Assembly: GCA_041391385.1 (NCBI GenBank)
Contig: JAWKOD010000004.1
Span: 62,001-126,000, forward strand
Reading direction: 5' to 3'
Length of the DNA: 64,000 nucleotides
Source: CANIGN01 sp041391385
GTDB lineage: Bacteria; Bdellovibrionota; UBA2428
This document shows positions 26,995 through 36,264 of the stretch, in pieces (position 1 is the first letter of the stretch; each line of letters starts with the position of its first letter). The notes beneath the pieces are model-generated. The model did not search any database, was not told where the DNA came from, and was given only the letters and a program-made list of their open reading frames with translations. The position numbers and the translations under genes were made by a program.

Positions 26995-28872
26995 ATGCTT
27001 TTTCGAGTTGCATTTTTTTTACTTCCTCTTCTAGCAATGGCTCAAAGTGCATTTCCGATTATGCACTCTAATCAAGAGTCGAATCCAAAGACGGGCATGA
27101 CTGCGCCTTCGCAAGATGACGTCGATAAGTTAAAAAAAGATGCAGCTTTTGAAAAAGATCGAGAAAAGATCGGTAAAGATTGGGATCGATTTAGAAAAGA
27201 AATCCAATTTGCTCGAGATTCTCTTTCAGACGAACACAATCGACTTGAAGATTCTTCCGTGTTTAGCAAGGAGCATTATACGGGGACTTCACTTACATCC
27301 AAATTCAACGAAAAACGTTATGAGAGTAGTTTGAATTCATTTGGAGATTGGATTTCTCAAGTTCAAAAAGATGATCAGATATCAGATGATGTAAAATTAG
27401 CCTTAAACAAGGAGTTTGAGCTCTATACAAGCTCATACATGAGAGAAAAACATGCTGCTCAGGAATTAGCGGATGGCCATTCAAAAGTTACTTTGGGTCG
27501 TTTGGCAACATTGCGTGATTCTTCACTTGCTGCCGCTGGAGTATTGGGTGCCGTAGCAATCAAAGGAAGTGGTGGCTATATGGGTAAAGTCGCTACTTCT
27601 TCTGTGGCGGGTGCTGGTACGGGTGCGGCTTTTGATGCTTTAAAGGGGCACGCAGATGCGTGGTCTTATGCGAGTGAAAAAGCTGCGAGTGAACATATGA
27701 GTTTTAGTGAAAAGTTATCTACTTACTTTGAGCGAAGAGGCGATGGAGTTGAGAAAAACCCTCATCCAACAGGCGCTGTGGTTGGAGCTGGTGTTGGTGC
27801 TGCATTTGGAGCTGCACCATCAAGATTCTTAGCTGCTGCTCCAGTTAAAGGTACCTTAGTTGCTGCTGGTTTAGGCCTGGGAGGAGCGAGCATGTATAAC
27901 GAATCCATGTCTGCTTCGGATTACGAAAAAAAAGCTGACTCCTTACTTCATCAGGCAAATACGACGTCTAATGATTTTTTAGCAAGTAATCTTAGAAGCC
28001 AAGCTGCTGACTTAAGATCCGAAGCTAAGGCCGCAACGGCAAGAGGTGTAGTTGATGGAGCAAGCGCTTTGTTAGGTGCTGCTGTGGGCCTTAGTTCAGG
28101 GAAAATTTCTTCGCCTTCAAAAATAATGAACCCCGTTTCTCCTGCTTCGAAATCCTTAGCTGCAACTGTAGCGGCAAATTCTGAAATAGCACCTATAGCT
28201 GCGCAGTCAGAATCTCGTATGGCAGTTCCGGTAAATAAGCCAAGAGCAGCGCGCTTTCAGCCAACTGAAATTGCATCAGCTATTCCATATGCCAGGAATG
28301 CCTCCATGAAAGACAAGTTGCCAGAAATGGGTAGGTTTTTACCCCCAACTGAAAAAGCACCCTTAGTTCTTGAGCTTAATAAAGCAAATGCAACTTTGAC
28401 TCCTGATAAAAGATTGTATGTTCCTCGCATTGATTCAACTCCTGGAGCAAGAACAAGTGATGTATATGCGATGGGAGCCAAGCCCAAGCCCATGGTTCCT
28501 TATCGCGATCCTGTTAAGCCAAGCCAAATGATTGGTGAGAAGGTTACTTACACTCCAATGAATAAAGTTAATAAAAAAGCTATGCCCTTGTCTCAAGATC
28601 TGGCAGCGCACTCAAACACGCGGTTAGGAAATTATGGAGAAGAAGGCGTGATAAACCCCAGTGACTTAAACGATCGTTTTGTCCCCTTAGATAAGTTTAA
28701 AGGTTTTGTTGAGTTCAAAGCACCAGATGGCAGAGAATCTGTTATAGGTAAAATCGCTCAAGTGAATTATTCTGATAACTCTGTAGTTATTGACACTCCA
28801 GGAGTGCAAGGTGGAGTTCAAACTTTTCAGGTTCCTATTGATTTTCTGAAATCTTTTTTTTATTCACGATAG
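26995..28872 (+). CDS. Secreted protein with glycine-rich hydrophobic segments, unknown function
   Basis: 625 residues. Signal peptide at the start (LFRVAFFLLPLLAMAQ). Residues about 45-160 are charged and probably coiled coil. Three Ala/Gly-rich hydrophobic stretches (about 175-215, 258-300 and 352-372) look like glycine-zipper or membrane-inserting helices. The C-terminal ~60 residues seem to be a compact beta domain (FVEFKAPDGRESVIGKIAQVNY...VVIDTPGVQGG). The layout of signal, helical stalk, membrane-active middle and small C-terminal domain could fit a secreted effector, but no toxin motif is visible. Confidence 0.68.
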   Translation: MLFRVAFFLLPLLAMAQSAFPIMHSNQESNPKTGMTAPSQDDVDKLKKDAAFEKDREKIGKDWDRFRKEIQFARDSLSDEHNRLEDSSVFSKEHYTGTSLTSKFNEKRYESSLNSFGDWISQVQKDDQISDDVKLALNKEFELYTSSYMREKHAAQELADGHSKVTLGRLATLRDSSLAAAGVLGAVAIKGSGGYMGKVATSSVAGAGTGAAFDALKGHADAWSYASEKAASEHMSFSEKLSTYFERRGDGVEKNPHPTGAVVGAGVGAAFGAAPSRFLAAAPVKGTLVAAGLGLGGASMYNESMSASDYEKKADSLLHQANTTSNDFLASNLRSQAADLRSEAKAATARGVVDGASALLGAAVGLSSGKISSPSKIMNPVSPASKSLAATVAANSEIAPIAAQSESRMAVPVNKPRAARFQPTEIASAIPYARNASMKDKLPEMGRFLPPTEKAPLVLELNKANATLTPDKRLYVPRIDSTPGARTSDVYAMGAKPKPMVPYRDPVKPSQMIGEKVTYTPMNKVNKKAMPLSQDLAAHSNTRLGNYGEEGVINPSDLNDRFVPLDKFKGFVEFKAPDGRESVIGKIAQVNYSDNSVVIDTPGVQGGVQTFQVPIDFLKSFFYSR

Positions 28873-28881
28873 TGATTTAGG

Positions 28882-30462
28882 TTAAGCAATTTTTCGAAGG
28901 TCGCTCTTCATATGAGCTAAAAAGCTAGGAGTTTCCCAAGACTTTCCTTCGATAAAAACTTTATAAAAACGACGATCAATTTCATTTGCCTTTACATGCA
29001 TTTCAAGGATATCCAGAGCTTTCTCAAGGGGAAGTGCTTTTTTGTAAGGTCTATCATTTGCAACGAGAGCATCAAAAATATCACAAATGGTCATCATTTT
29101 AGCTTGATCGGGAATTCCATCAAAGGAGAGTGCGTTGGGGTAGCCTTTTCCATTGAGTTTCTCGTGGTGAGCACCTGCAATTTCCACAAGGTTACTGAAT
29201 TTTTGCGTCCAGGGGATGCGTTTTAAGAACTGAACGGTATGTGATACATGCGATTCAATTTCTTTTCGTTCATCTGCCGTGAGTGAACCTCGTATAATAT
29301 TGAGACGAGAAATCTCATCTTCTTTGAGCAAAGGCACAGTGTGCCCCTCGCAGTTTTTACAGTGCATATGAGAAATTTCTTTTAGACGAGCGCTTTGGTC
29401 ATCGTTTAAAACGGTGGGTCGATTAAGCTCCTCAACAAGTAGCCACGCCTCATGCATTTTGAGACCAAAATCTTCGATTTCTTTTCTTACTTTCATCCAT
29501 TCGATATCATTGGGACTACGAGATTCTTTAACGAGCTTTTCAATGTAGGTATAGAGAACTTCTTTTTCGGCACTGTGCTTAAAGTCCTTGAAGCGATACA
29601 TGATTTCACTTTTTTGATGTGGAGAGAGTTTTTCTTGTTTGAGAAGAGTGCTTTCTTTGACAGCAATTTTACCAAAGTCATGTAAGAGTGAAGCGTATCT
29701 AATTTCAGCAATTTGCTGTGAGTTGTATTGAAGTTCTTTGAGTCCATCATCTTGAGAGCGAGTACAGTTTTCAGCAAGATTAACAGTAAGCGCGGCAACT
29801 CTCTCAGAGTGACCACTTGTTGTGGGGTCTCGAGACTCAATGGCATGAACAGAGGCTTTTACAAAACCTTCAAGGAGATTTTCTATTTCGCTATAAAGAC
29901 GACTATTTTCAATGGCAGCGCTTGCGATACCTGAGAAGCTTTTTAGAAGTGATGCATCTTCAGCAGTAAAGGCAGGCATCGCTTCGACTTTTGATTTGTC
30001 TTTTAAGGGCCATGGCTGCTCCAAAGAGCTTTTTCTGTTGATAACTTGAATAACTCCAAGGACCTTTCCTTTGCTGCTTACGAGAGGATAAGCCAGGATG
30101 GATTTTGTCGTATATCCAAAGTTTCTATCAAAGCTATCGTTAAAGATAAACTTGTTGTCCGTGGCCTTTTGTACGTCTTGAATATTGAGGGGCTCTGCAC
30201 TTTTAAATACATAATTTGCAATTCCCTTGTCTGAAATAGGAATTGAAGTTTTTTCAAATACAACGGGGACACTCTGATTAATAGCGACTTCGAAAGTAAG
30301 GGTTTCCTCGTTAGGACTTTTTAAGTAAAGCGATGCAGCATCAGCAGTGAGGAGCTTTACAGCTTTTGAAACGATGAAGTTAAGGGTTTCATTGAGCTCT
30401 TTGTGTGACATCATCTCTACAACGATGTCTTGAAGGGCTTGAAGGCGTTTCTTGTCGGACAT
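28882..30462 (-). CDS. GAF and HD-GYP domain protein, probable c-di-GMP phosphodiesterase
   Basis: 526 residues, cytosolic. A GAF sensor domain spans about 20-190 (AASLYLKSP...ILAYPLVSSKGKVLGVIQVINRK). The HD-GYP domain follows: TSGHSERVAALTVNLAE (about 215-231), ASLLHDFGKIAV with His261-Asp262, and HHEKLNGKGYP near 450. The canonical motif is HHExxDGxGYP; here Asn replaces Asp. There is also an unusually long insert (about 180 residues, with MHCKNCEGH) between the HD pair and GYP. The role is likely c-di-GMP degradation gated by a small ligand, but activity is not certain given the changed residue. Its neighbours on either side are unrelated in function. Confidence 0.85.
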   Translation of the reverse strand: MSDKKRLQALQDIVVEMMSHKELNETLNFIVSKAVKLLTADAASLYLKSPNEETLTFEVAINQSVPVVFEKTSIPISDKGIANYVFKSAEPLNIQDVQKATDNKFIFNDSFDRNFGYTTKSILAYPLVSSKGKVLGVIQVINRKSSLEQPWPLKDKSKVEAMPAFTAEDASLLKSFSGIASAAIENSRLYSEIENLLEGFVKASVHAIESRDPTTSGHSERVAALTVNLAENCTRSQDDGLKELQYNSQQIAEIRYASLLHDFGKIAVKESTLLKQEKLSPHQKSEIMYRFKDFKHSAEKEVLYTYIEKLVKESRSPNDIEWMKVRKEIEDFGLKMHEAWLLVEELNRPTVLNDDQSARLKEISHMHCKNCEGHTVPLLKEDEISRLNIIRGSLTADERKEIESHVSHTVQFLKRIPWTQKFSNLVEIAGAHHEKLNGKGYPNALSFDGIPDQAKMMTICDIFDALVANDRPYKKALPLEKALDILEMHVKANEIDRRFYKVFIEGKSWETPSFLAHMKSDLRKIA

Positions 30463-30583
30463 GGAACTCTTATCGGCTAAAGACTTTGATTTCTTGTCCT
30501 TTTGTTAAAAGCACTGAGCCGTAAAATTGACATAATTTTATTCTCGAATCATTGGGTTTTGGTGGAATTCGCTTATAACTAAA

Positions 30584-32392
30584 TTATGGATTCAGCTTTT
30601 CCCTGGTAGTTTCTACTTTTTCACTTAACTCGAACCAGTGCTTTTCTGCTGTGTCAAAATCCATTTGAACTTGAGCGAGTTCTTCAATGGCCAGTTTCTG
30701 CTCTTCTCCTGTTGTTTCTGTGATCTTGCTATTGAGTTCATTGAGTCTATCTTGAAGGGACTCCATGCTGGATTCTAGTTTTATGATATTTTTTTCTGAT
30801 AGCCGAAGTTCTTTTTCGAGAGACTTTCTTTCTTCATATTCGAGGTTCTTTTTTTTGGGTGCTTGAGGCTTAGTTGGTATGCTTTTCGATGTGTTGGAGC
30901 TTCGATCAGAGAGAATCCCTTTTTCAAGACTCCATACGTATTCATCGTAAGTGCCTAGATAGAGGCTAAGTTGGCCATGATTAATTTCTAGAATTTTTTG
31001 TCCCACTCTTCGAATAAAACTTCGATCGTGGCTCACTACAACAACTGTTCCTTTGTAGGAGCCAAGGGCTTGAGTGAGAGCTTCTACAGTTTGAAAGTCT
31101 AAGTGGTTGGTGGGCTCATCGAGCACGAGGCAGGGAGCTTTTTGTAAGAGTATTTGCCCTAAGGCGACGCGAGACTTTTCGCCGCCACTCAATACAGATA
31201 TTTTTTTTTGTACATCGTCTCCCGAGAACAAGAGAGAGCCGGCCATATTCAGGGCTTCTTGTCGTGTGACGTCGGGGTGAACTTTTGCCACCATTTCATT
31301 GATAACCGTGCTGTTAGGGTCGAGATTTTCGGCAACGTGCTGGGCATAGTAACCAATAGAGACTTGATAGCCGAGTTCGATCTCTCCTCGTAGTGGGGTG
31401 AGCTTTTGAGCAAGCGCTTTAAGAAAGGTGGATTTTCCTGCCCCGTTAAGTCCGACAATAGCAACGTGGTCGCCATTGTTGAGTGTGAAGTTTACGTTTT
31501 TAAGTACAATTTTGTCGCCATAACCTAAATCAGCTTCTTTGATTTCTGTTACGATTTTTCCGGCATGTGCAGGGGCGGGAATTTTAATAGAAGCCCCTGT
31601 TGAAATTGGTTTGAGTTCAATAGTTTCCATTCTATCGAGTGATTTAAGTCTTGATTGTGCTTGCTTAGCTTTGCTGGCTTTAGCTCCAAATCGAGCTACG
31701 AAATCCAGAACTTCTTTTCGTTTTTCTTGTAGAGACATAGCTCTTGATTCGAGTTGAGTTCGAAGAAGTTCTTTTTGCTCAAAGTAATCGTCAATATTGC
31801 CGTTGTATTTGGTAATGTCGCCTGCTTCGACTTCTATAATGTGGTCTGTGGTTCGTCTTAAAAACTCGCGGTCATGTGAGATAAGAAGAAAGGCTCCATT
31901 GTAGCCTTGTAGAAAATTCTCCAAAACTAAAGTTGTTTCTAGGTCGAGGTAGTTTGTGGGTTCATCGAGTAACATGAGGTTTGGCTCTTGTCCGATGAGG
32001 TAAAGGAGCTTGCAACGCATGCGGTAGCCGCCACTTAAAGAGCTAATGGGTTTAGAAAATATCTCATCACTTAGGCCCATTTTTTTTGAGAAAGATTTGA
32101 GTTCCCATATGGGAGTAATGCATTGGCTGAGATAATCTTCAACAGTTTCTTCTGGACCCCAGCTATCGTGCTGGGCGAGGTATCCAAGGCGAAGACTACG
32201 AGATTTTATGAATTCACCTGAGTCTAGAGTCTCAAGATCAGCAAGGGTCTTAAAAAGAGTCGTTTTTCCTGCGCCATTGGGACCAATAACCCCAATATGC
32301 TCGCCTTCGTTAACCGAAAAACTTGCTTCATTAAAGAGTGTTTTCGTGGAATAGGCTTTAGATCCTTTCTGAAGTTGAATAAGGTTGGACAC
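30584..32392 (-). CDS. ABC-F family ATPase (Uup/EttA-like)
   Basis: 602 residues with two ABC domains in one chain and no membrane helices. Domain 1 has GPNGAGKTTLFK (Walker A), LSGGYRMRCKLL and LMLLDEPTNYLD. Domain 2 has GLNGAGKSTFLK, LSGGEKSRVALGQILL and LVLDEPTNHLD. The linker between them is the ABC-F P-site interaction region, and the C-terminus is a charged coiled coil (about 520-602) like that in Uup. ABC-F proteins act on the ribosome or on DNA structures; assignment to EttA, Uup or another subfamily needs a phylogeny. Confidence 0.9.
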   Translation of the reverse strand: MSNLIQLQKGSKAYSTKTLFNEASFSVNEGEHIGVIGPNGAGKTTLFKTLADLETLDSGEFIKSRSLRLGYLAQHDSWGPEETVEDYLSQCITPIWELKSFSKKMGLSDEIFSKPISSLSGGYRMRCKLLYLIGQEPNLMLLDEPTNYLDLETTLVLENFLQGYNGAFLLISHDREFLRRTTDHIIEVEAGDITKYNGNIDDYFEQKELLRTQLESRAMSLQEKRKEVLDFVARFGAKASKAKQAQSRLKSLDRMETIELKPISTGASIKIPAPAHAGKIVTEIKEADLGYGDKIVLKNVNFTLNNGDHVAIVGLNGAGKSTFLKALAQKLTPLRGEIELGYQVSIGYYAQHVAENLDPNSTVINEMVAKVHPDVTRQEALNMAGSLLFSGDDVQKKISVLSGGEKSRVALGQILLQKAPCLVLDEPTNHLDFQTVEALTQALGSYKGTVVVVSHDRSFIRRVGQKILEINHGQLSLYLGTYDEYVWSLEKGILSDRSSNTSKSIPTKPQAPKKKNLEYEERKSLEKELRLSEKNIIKLESSMESLQDRLNELNSKITETTGEEQKLAIEELAQVQMDFDTAEKHWFELSEKVETTREKLNP

Positions 32393-32429
32393 GCATTCTT
32401 TTTCTCAGAAGGGACACTTTAAGGCAAAT

Positions 32430-33692
32430 CTAATCTTTTGATTTCTTAATGGCAGCTGCTAGTTTGGAGCTTCGTCCATTGTTTGGTGCTGCTTTTATTC
32501 CAAGAAGTTTACACATAAACGAGTAAACATGGATATTGTCGAAATTCTCAATCACTTTTCCCTCCTCAATGCTTGGTCCGCGAGTCATAAAGACAGCTTG
32601 CATAGATGCGAGGTTGTTATCGTATCCATGTGCGCCTTTCGTTGAGCCTCGAGTTTTGAAAAAGGGCACGCGTGCTGTAATAGCTGTTCCTTCGCTCCCA
32701 ACAAGAAGAAGATCAGGGATTCGATCGCTATTTTTATAATGAAAGCGAGCGGGGATATTTTTCTTTTGGTAAACCTTATAGAGTTTGGATTTTTCTTTAA
32801 GGGCTTTTTCAAGTTGAGTGATTTGCTGTGTGCTCTTGGAGAAAAAACCAACAACACCCGTACTCCCCACTTTTTCGATGCCAGGAAAATCCGCGAGAAC
32901 ATCTGTAACATTAATTTCTTTGTCAGAATCAAGGGCCGTCATACCGTGATCTGAAACAATGATAATGTTCATCTCGTTAAAAAGATTTCTTTCTTGGAGG
33001 GCCTGAAAGAGTGTTCCTAGTTGATTGTCTACTTCTTTAAGTTCAGCAAGAACTTCAGTAGAGCCAGGTCCGTATCGATGACCAGCTGAATCGACAGTGT
33101 CTATGTAGAGAGTGAAGAACTCGGGACGTTCATCAATCGGTAGGTCAACCCAGCTCAAGAGCTTCTCAATGCGTTCTTGTGTGCTCATGTTGTAGTCGTA
33201 GGGAAGGTAGTGAGTGGGGAGTATGTTTTGAATGGGAGCTTCTGAGCCGGGCCAGAAAAGGATTCCTGATCTAAGGCCTTGTTTTTGAGCAGTGACCCAA
33301 ATGGGCTCGCCAATCCACCAGCGAGGGTCGTTAGTGACTTCACGAGGGGCTCCTAGTGAGAAGCGTTCGGGAATGTTGGGGTCTCTTATTTCGTTACCCG
33401 TAATTCCGTGCTTTTCGGAGTAAAGCCCAGTGACGAGTGTGTAGTGATTTGGAAAAGTAAGTGAAGGGAAAATAGGCTTCATGCTTTTGGCACGAGTTCC
33501 TTCTTTAGCAAATTGCCACATATTGGGTGCTGTTTTAGCCGATAAGTCTGCAGGCCTTAATCCATCAATTGATATCAGGAGGAGTGGTTTTGTAGATGCA
33601 TTTAATAAAAATGTACAGATAAAGGATAAGAAAATAGCTTTAATTTGAATTCTTTTAATTTGAATTCTTTTAATTTGTAATCTTTTAAACAT
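32430..33692 (-). CDS. Exported nucleotide pyrophosphatase/phosphodiesterase (alkaline phosphatase superfamily)
   Basis: Matches PF01663 (ENPP-like). Metal and catalytic elements are present: LLISIDGLRPADL, the nucleophile Thr in FPSLTFPNHYTLVTGLY, EKHGITGN, YIDTVDSAGHRYGPGS and IIVSDHGMT. It probably hydrolyses nucleotide or phosphodiester substrates in the periplasm. I place the start at the ATG at 33692, which has a GAGGGG ribosome-binding site; a longer frame starting at 33797 adds 35 non-signal residues. The signal peptide's basic region contains a repeated QIKRI caused by 15-base tandem repeats. Confidence 0.88.
   Translation of the reverse strand: MFKRLQIKRIQIKRIQIKAIFLSFICTFLLNASTKPLLLISIDGLRPADLSAKTAPNMWQFAKEGTRAKSMKPIFPSLTFPNHYTLVTGLYSEKHGITGNEIRDPNIPERFSLGAPREVTNDPRWWIGEPIWVTAQKQGLRSGILFWPGSEAPIQNILPTHYLPYDYNMSTQERIEKLLSWVDLPIDERPEFFTLYIDTVDSAGHRYGPGSTEVLAELKEVDNQLGTLFQALQERNLFNEMNIIIVSDHGMTALDSDKEINVTDVLADFPGIEKVGSTGVVGFFSKSTQQITQLEKALKEKSKLYKVYQKKNIPARFHYKNSDRIPDLLLVGSEGTAITARVPFFKTRGSTKGAHGYDNNLASMQAVFMTRGPSIEEGKVIENFDNIHVYSFMCKLLGIKAAPNNGRSSKLAAAIKKSKD
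33641..33685 (-). repeat. Three tandem 15-bp repeats inside a signal-peptide coding region
   Basis: The units TAATTTGAATTCTTT at 33641-33655 and 33656-33670 are identical; 33671-33685 differs at two bases. Each unit encodes one IQIKR-type pentapeptide, so the repeats lengthen the positively charged start of the phosphodiesterase signal peptide without changing frame. Confidence 0.85.
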
Positions 33693-33908
33693 TGCAGACC
33701 CCTCGCTTTTGTTTTTTGAATTAACTTTTAAAGTTATTAAAGCAGCTAGATCTGCAAATATAGAGTCTAAACAGAGAATATATTTTTGATTTAACATTAA
33801 CCTTTTCTTGCTGAAGTTTTTTGCAGCTATTACTTAGCTTTAGGTGGATGTCTAGTAGCGTAAACGCAATCTAATGCCCGGTGTCGACGCGTGATTTCAT
33901 TCTGTACT
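33693..33908. promoter_or_regulatory. 216-bp intergenic region before the phosphodiesterase gene
   Basis: AT-rich region containing the phosphodiesterase ribosome-binding site next to 33692 and the near-perfect palindrome AACTTTTAAAGTT at 33723-33735. It probably carries the promoter of that gene. I see no gene in it. Confidence 0.35.
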
Positions 33909-35327
33909 TTAAGTTTTTTGTTCAAGAGCTAGAGGGTGTTTCTTTTGTAAGTATTCGCCAAATCGTTTCATCACAGATGCATGCATTATGGCTTGGCTGT
34001 ACTTGTAGAGGTACCACGGTAAGCGTGGGCGATAGTCGTGAATGGCTGTAATGAGATTTTTTCCGTCAGGAGTGACGCGAAATTCAAGACGGCCTCTTTT
34101 AGTTTCACGCGCTAAGAGTCCGCCCGTTATATAAAATAAAATTCGATCATCAGAGCTCCGTTCTTTGGAAACACTGAGCTCTAGGAGAGCTTTGTGGCTT
34201 CCAGCTAAATAAAACTTTGTGGTATTTCCCTGAGTCTCTACTGTGATGAGTCCTTTAAAGTTAGCGTTGAGCCATTTGATATATTCTTGGCTGGCCCACT
34301 CGGCACTTTTCCCAGGAGGGAGGTGGTGTCTTTGCACGGATTGTACAACTCGAAGATGCTCTTCTGAGATGGAGCTTTTGTATGCTTTAGGCTCTGAAAG
34401 TCGGTCAGCATTTTCATCGAGCTCCAGAAGAACTTCGTTAAGGGCTTCATCGTACGTAACATACTTCCAGTCAGGAATGCGCAATGTTTGTGCCGGGTTG
34501 GGACTCATGTCGTAAAGAAGTGATTCTACAAGTGGGTAGACCAGGTCTTTTGGAGCACCAGTAATGAGGCTGACCCAAAATTTTGAAAGTTTTGGTGAGA
34601 AATACTTTACATCGAGAAAGAATCTTTTCTTATGAAGTTTTTCTGCACAACGCTCGAGCATCTCTAGGTAAGAAATGCTTTGTCCATTGTCTAAATCGTA
34701 AGCACCTAGGAGAGTCTCTTGCTGAAGGACATAGGCAAAACTCTCGGCAACATCGACAACGTGTATGGGCGAGCTTCGGCTTCGGGTCCATGCCGGACAC
34801 AACATAAAGGGAAGGCGTTGAACAAGTCGTAGAAGCATTTGAAAAGAGGATCCCTCTTTTCCCATCACCATACCTGCTCTTAAGGCTAAAAGAGGAATCT
34901 TGTATGATTTAAATATTTCTTCAACCTCGAGGCGACTTCGTAAGTGAAGTGAAAGCTCTTCGGGGTGGGAGTCTTTGCCTTCTGGAATAATTCCACCCAA
35001 ATAGATAACCTTTTTTATGTTTTTCTTTCGGGCTGCACGAGCAAAGTTATCGGCAATAATCAGGTCGTAGTCTTCAAAGCTTCCCTGTGAGAGCTGTGAG
35101 GATGGAAGCATGGAGTGCACGAGGTATATCGCAATGTCTTGACCCTCTAGGGCTTTCTCAACATCTAAAAGTGAAAAGAGATCGCAGTGCATTGTTTCGA
35201 GTGCACCAATTTTGGCATTGTTGAGGGAGCGTCCGAGTGCGCGGATTTCAAGATCGGTATTTTTTAAAAGCCGTTCGATGAGATGCTTTCCGACAAAACC
35301 ACTCGCACCTGCAACAACAACCTTCAT
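33909..35327 (-). CDS. NAD(P)-binding epimerase-like protein with C-terminal DUF2867 domain
   Basis: 472 residues. Atypical SDR/NmrA-like Rossmann domain at the N-terminus with VVVAGASGFVGKHL (dinucleotide loop) and IYLGGIIPEG; the central part has LLALRAGMVMGKEGSSFQMLLRLVQ. From about 320 on, a DUF2867-like ligand-binding domain (YKWLN...LYKYSQAIMHASVMKRFGEYLQ) follows, as in YbjT-type proteins. Substrate unknown; quinone-binding NADH-dependent relatives are known. It is a single gene, 53 bases after the GNAT gene on the same strand. Confidence 0.85.
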   Translation of the reverse strand: MKVVVAGASGFVGKHLIERLLKNTDLEIRALGRSLNNAKIGALETMHCDLFSLLDVEKALEGQDIAIYLVHSMLPSSQLSQGSFEDYDLIIADNFARAARKKNIKKVIYLGGIIPEGKDSHPEELSLHLRSRLEVEEIFKSYKIPLLALRAGMVMGKEGSSFQMLLRLVQRLPFMLCPAWTRSRSSPIHVVDVAESFAYVLQQETLLGAYDLDNGQSISYLEMLERCAEKLHKKRFFLDVKYFSPKLSKFWVSLITGAPKDLVYPLVESLLYDMSPNPAQTLRIPDWKYVTYDEALNEVLLELDENADRLSEPKAYKSSISEEHLRVVQSVQRHHLPPGKSAEWASQEYIKWLNANFKGLITVETQGNTTKFYLAGSHKALLELSVSKERSSDDRILFYITGGLLARETKRGRLEFRVTPDGKNLITAIHDYRPRLPWYLYKYSQAIMHASVMKRFGEYLQKKHPLALEQKT

Positions 35328-35380
35328 AGGATTTAAGTATAAGCGTTTTTTAATTTTTCAAAGGAAATAGAAGGCTTTTT

Positions 35381-36130
35381 TTATTTATTTTCTTTTGAAG
35401 ATTCCCAAGGTACGTAAAGATCTTTGGCTTTTTCTTCGCCAAAGAGTTTAATGTCACGCTTTCTTTGATTTGCAAAGTTCTCTTCCTGGGCAACGTCTGG
35501 ATTAAGCCACTCGATAACAACAGCATTTCCTAAGCTTTCGGGATCAACGGCTAAATAGTTGGGAACGTGAGCTACAACTTTAAAGCCTTCTTTGAGTTGG
35601 AATGAAATGGTGGGGTCGAAAAGTTTTTTCTTAATGACCATGAGGAGATATTCTTGCGGGCTCATGTCTTTTGCGTAGGTTCCATATCCGCGCATACGAG
35701 CACCTGCTCGAATTCTTAGTAGATTGAGGTTTCTTACAATCTCACGACGTCCTTTGTAGAGAAGTTTGCCAAGCTTTTTACCTTGGTATGCAGGATCAAT
35801 CATGACCTCAGCGCCATAGAGTGTTTTTCCATTTTCTGGGTCGTGGTTTGTGAAATATCCGCCTTCCGTAAAGTCTTTCCAGGGGGAGTCAAATTCATAC
35901 TCGTCCCATTTGATGCTAAGGCTTGAGGCCATCCCTATGACTTTTTTCTTATCAAGATCCTCAACTACAATTTGTCCTTCAGGAAAGTGTTTAATGTGCG
36001 AGAGGATTTGTTCTTCTTTCCAGGGGCCTACAAAAGGGTAAACACGCTGACACATCTCTTGGATGTCTAAGATGTCTTTGGCTTCTGTGTTTCTAAGTTT
36101 AAAATTATTAAAGAGTATCTCTAGCTTCAT
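35381..36130 (-). CDS. GNAT family N-acetyltransferase
   Basis: 249 residues. The GNAT core is visible: a first strand with DILDIQEMCQRVYPF, VIGMASSLSIKWDEY, and the acetyl-CoA loop AEVMIDPAYQGKKLGKLLYKGRREI, followed by RIRAGARMRGYG. This type is often fused in front of a nitrilase domain in one bifunctional protein; here the nitrilase is a separate gene 134 bases upstream. A joint role is likely but the substrate is unknown. Confidence 0.85.
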   Translation of the reverse strand: MKLEILFNNFKLRNTEAKDILDIQEMCQRVYPFVGPWKEEQILSHIKHFPEGQIVVEDLDKKKVIGMASSLSIKWDEYEFDSPWKDFTEGGYFTNHDPENGKTLYGAEVMIDPAYQGKKLGKLLYKGRREIVRNLNLLRIRAGARMRGYGTYAKDMSPQEYLLMVIKKKLFDPTISFQLKEGFKVVAHVPNYLAVDPESLGNAVVIEWLNPDVAQEENFANQRKRDIKLFGEEKAKDLYVPWESSKENK

Positions 36131-36189
36131 AAAATTGTATTTTGCACCAAGTTGTTATGCGGGGTGGTTATCTCTAATGGATATCCGAA

Positions 36190-36244
36190 TTAGCGGCATT
36201 TGTCTCCTGATTTTATATTCTGTTTCAGGAGGTATTGCCGCTAA
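36190..36244. terminator. Long imperfect hairpin between nitrilase and GNAT genes
   Basis: An inverted repeat of about 20 bases: TTAGCGGCA...TCTCCTGA (36190-36210) pairs with TCAGGAGG...TGCCGCTAA (36225-36244) around a 14-base AT-rich loop. It lies just after the nitrilase stop, between two genes of the same strand. No T run follows, so it may be an mRNA-stabilising or attenuating hairpin rather than a classical terminator. It also explains a small chance ORF on the plus strand. Confidence 0.5.
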
Positions 36245-36264
36245 GGGTTCGTAATTACTTGGGT

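Noticed and set aside
33693..33797. Longer start of the phosphodiesterase gene
   Set aside because: The 35 extra residues precede a normal signal peptide, while the ATG at 33692 has a good GAGGGG ribosome-binding site.
36063..36254. A 63-residue plus-strand ORF ending LILYSVSGGIAAKGS
   Set aside because: It overlaps the start of the GNAT gene in antisense and its end is formed by the hairpin at 36190-36244; no ribosome-binding site or family resemblance.
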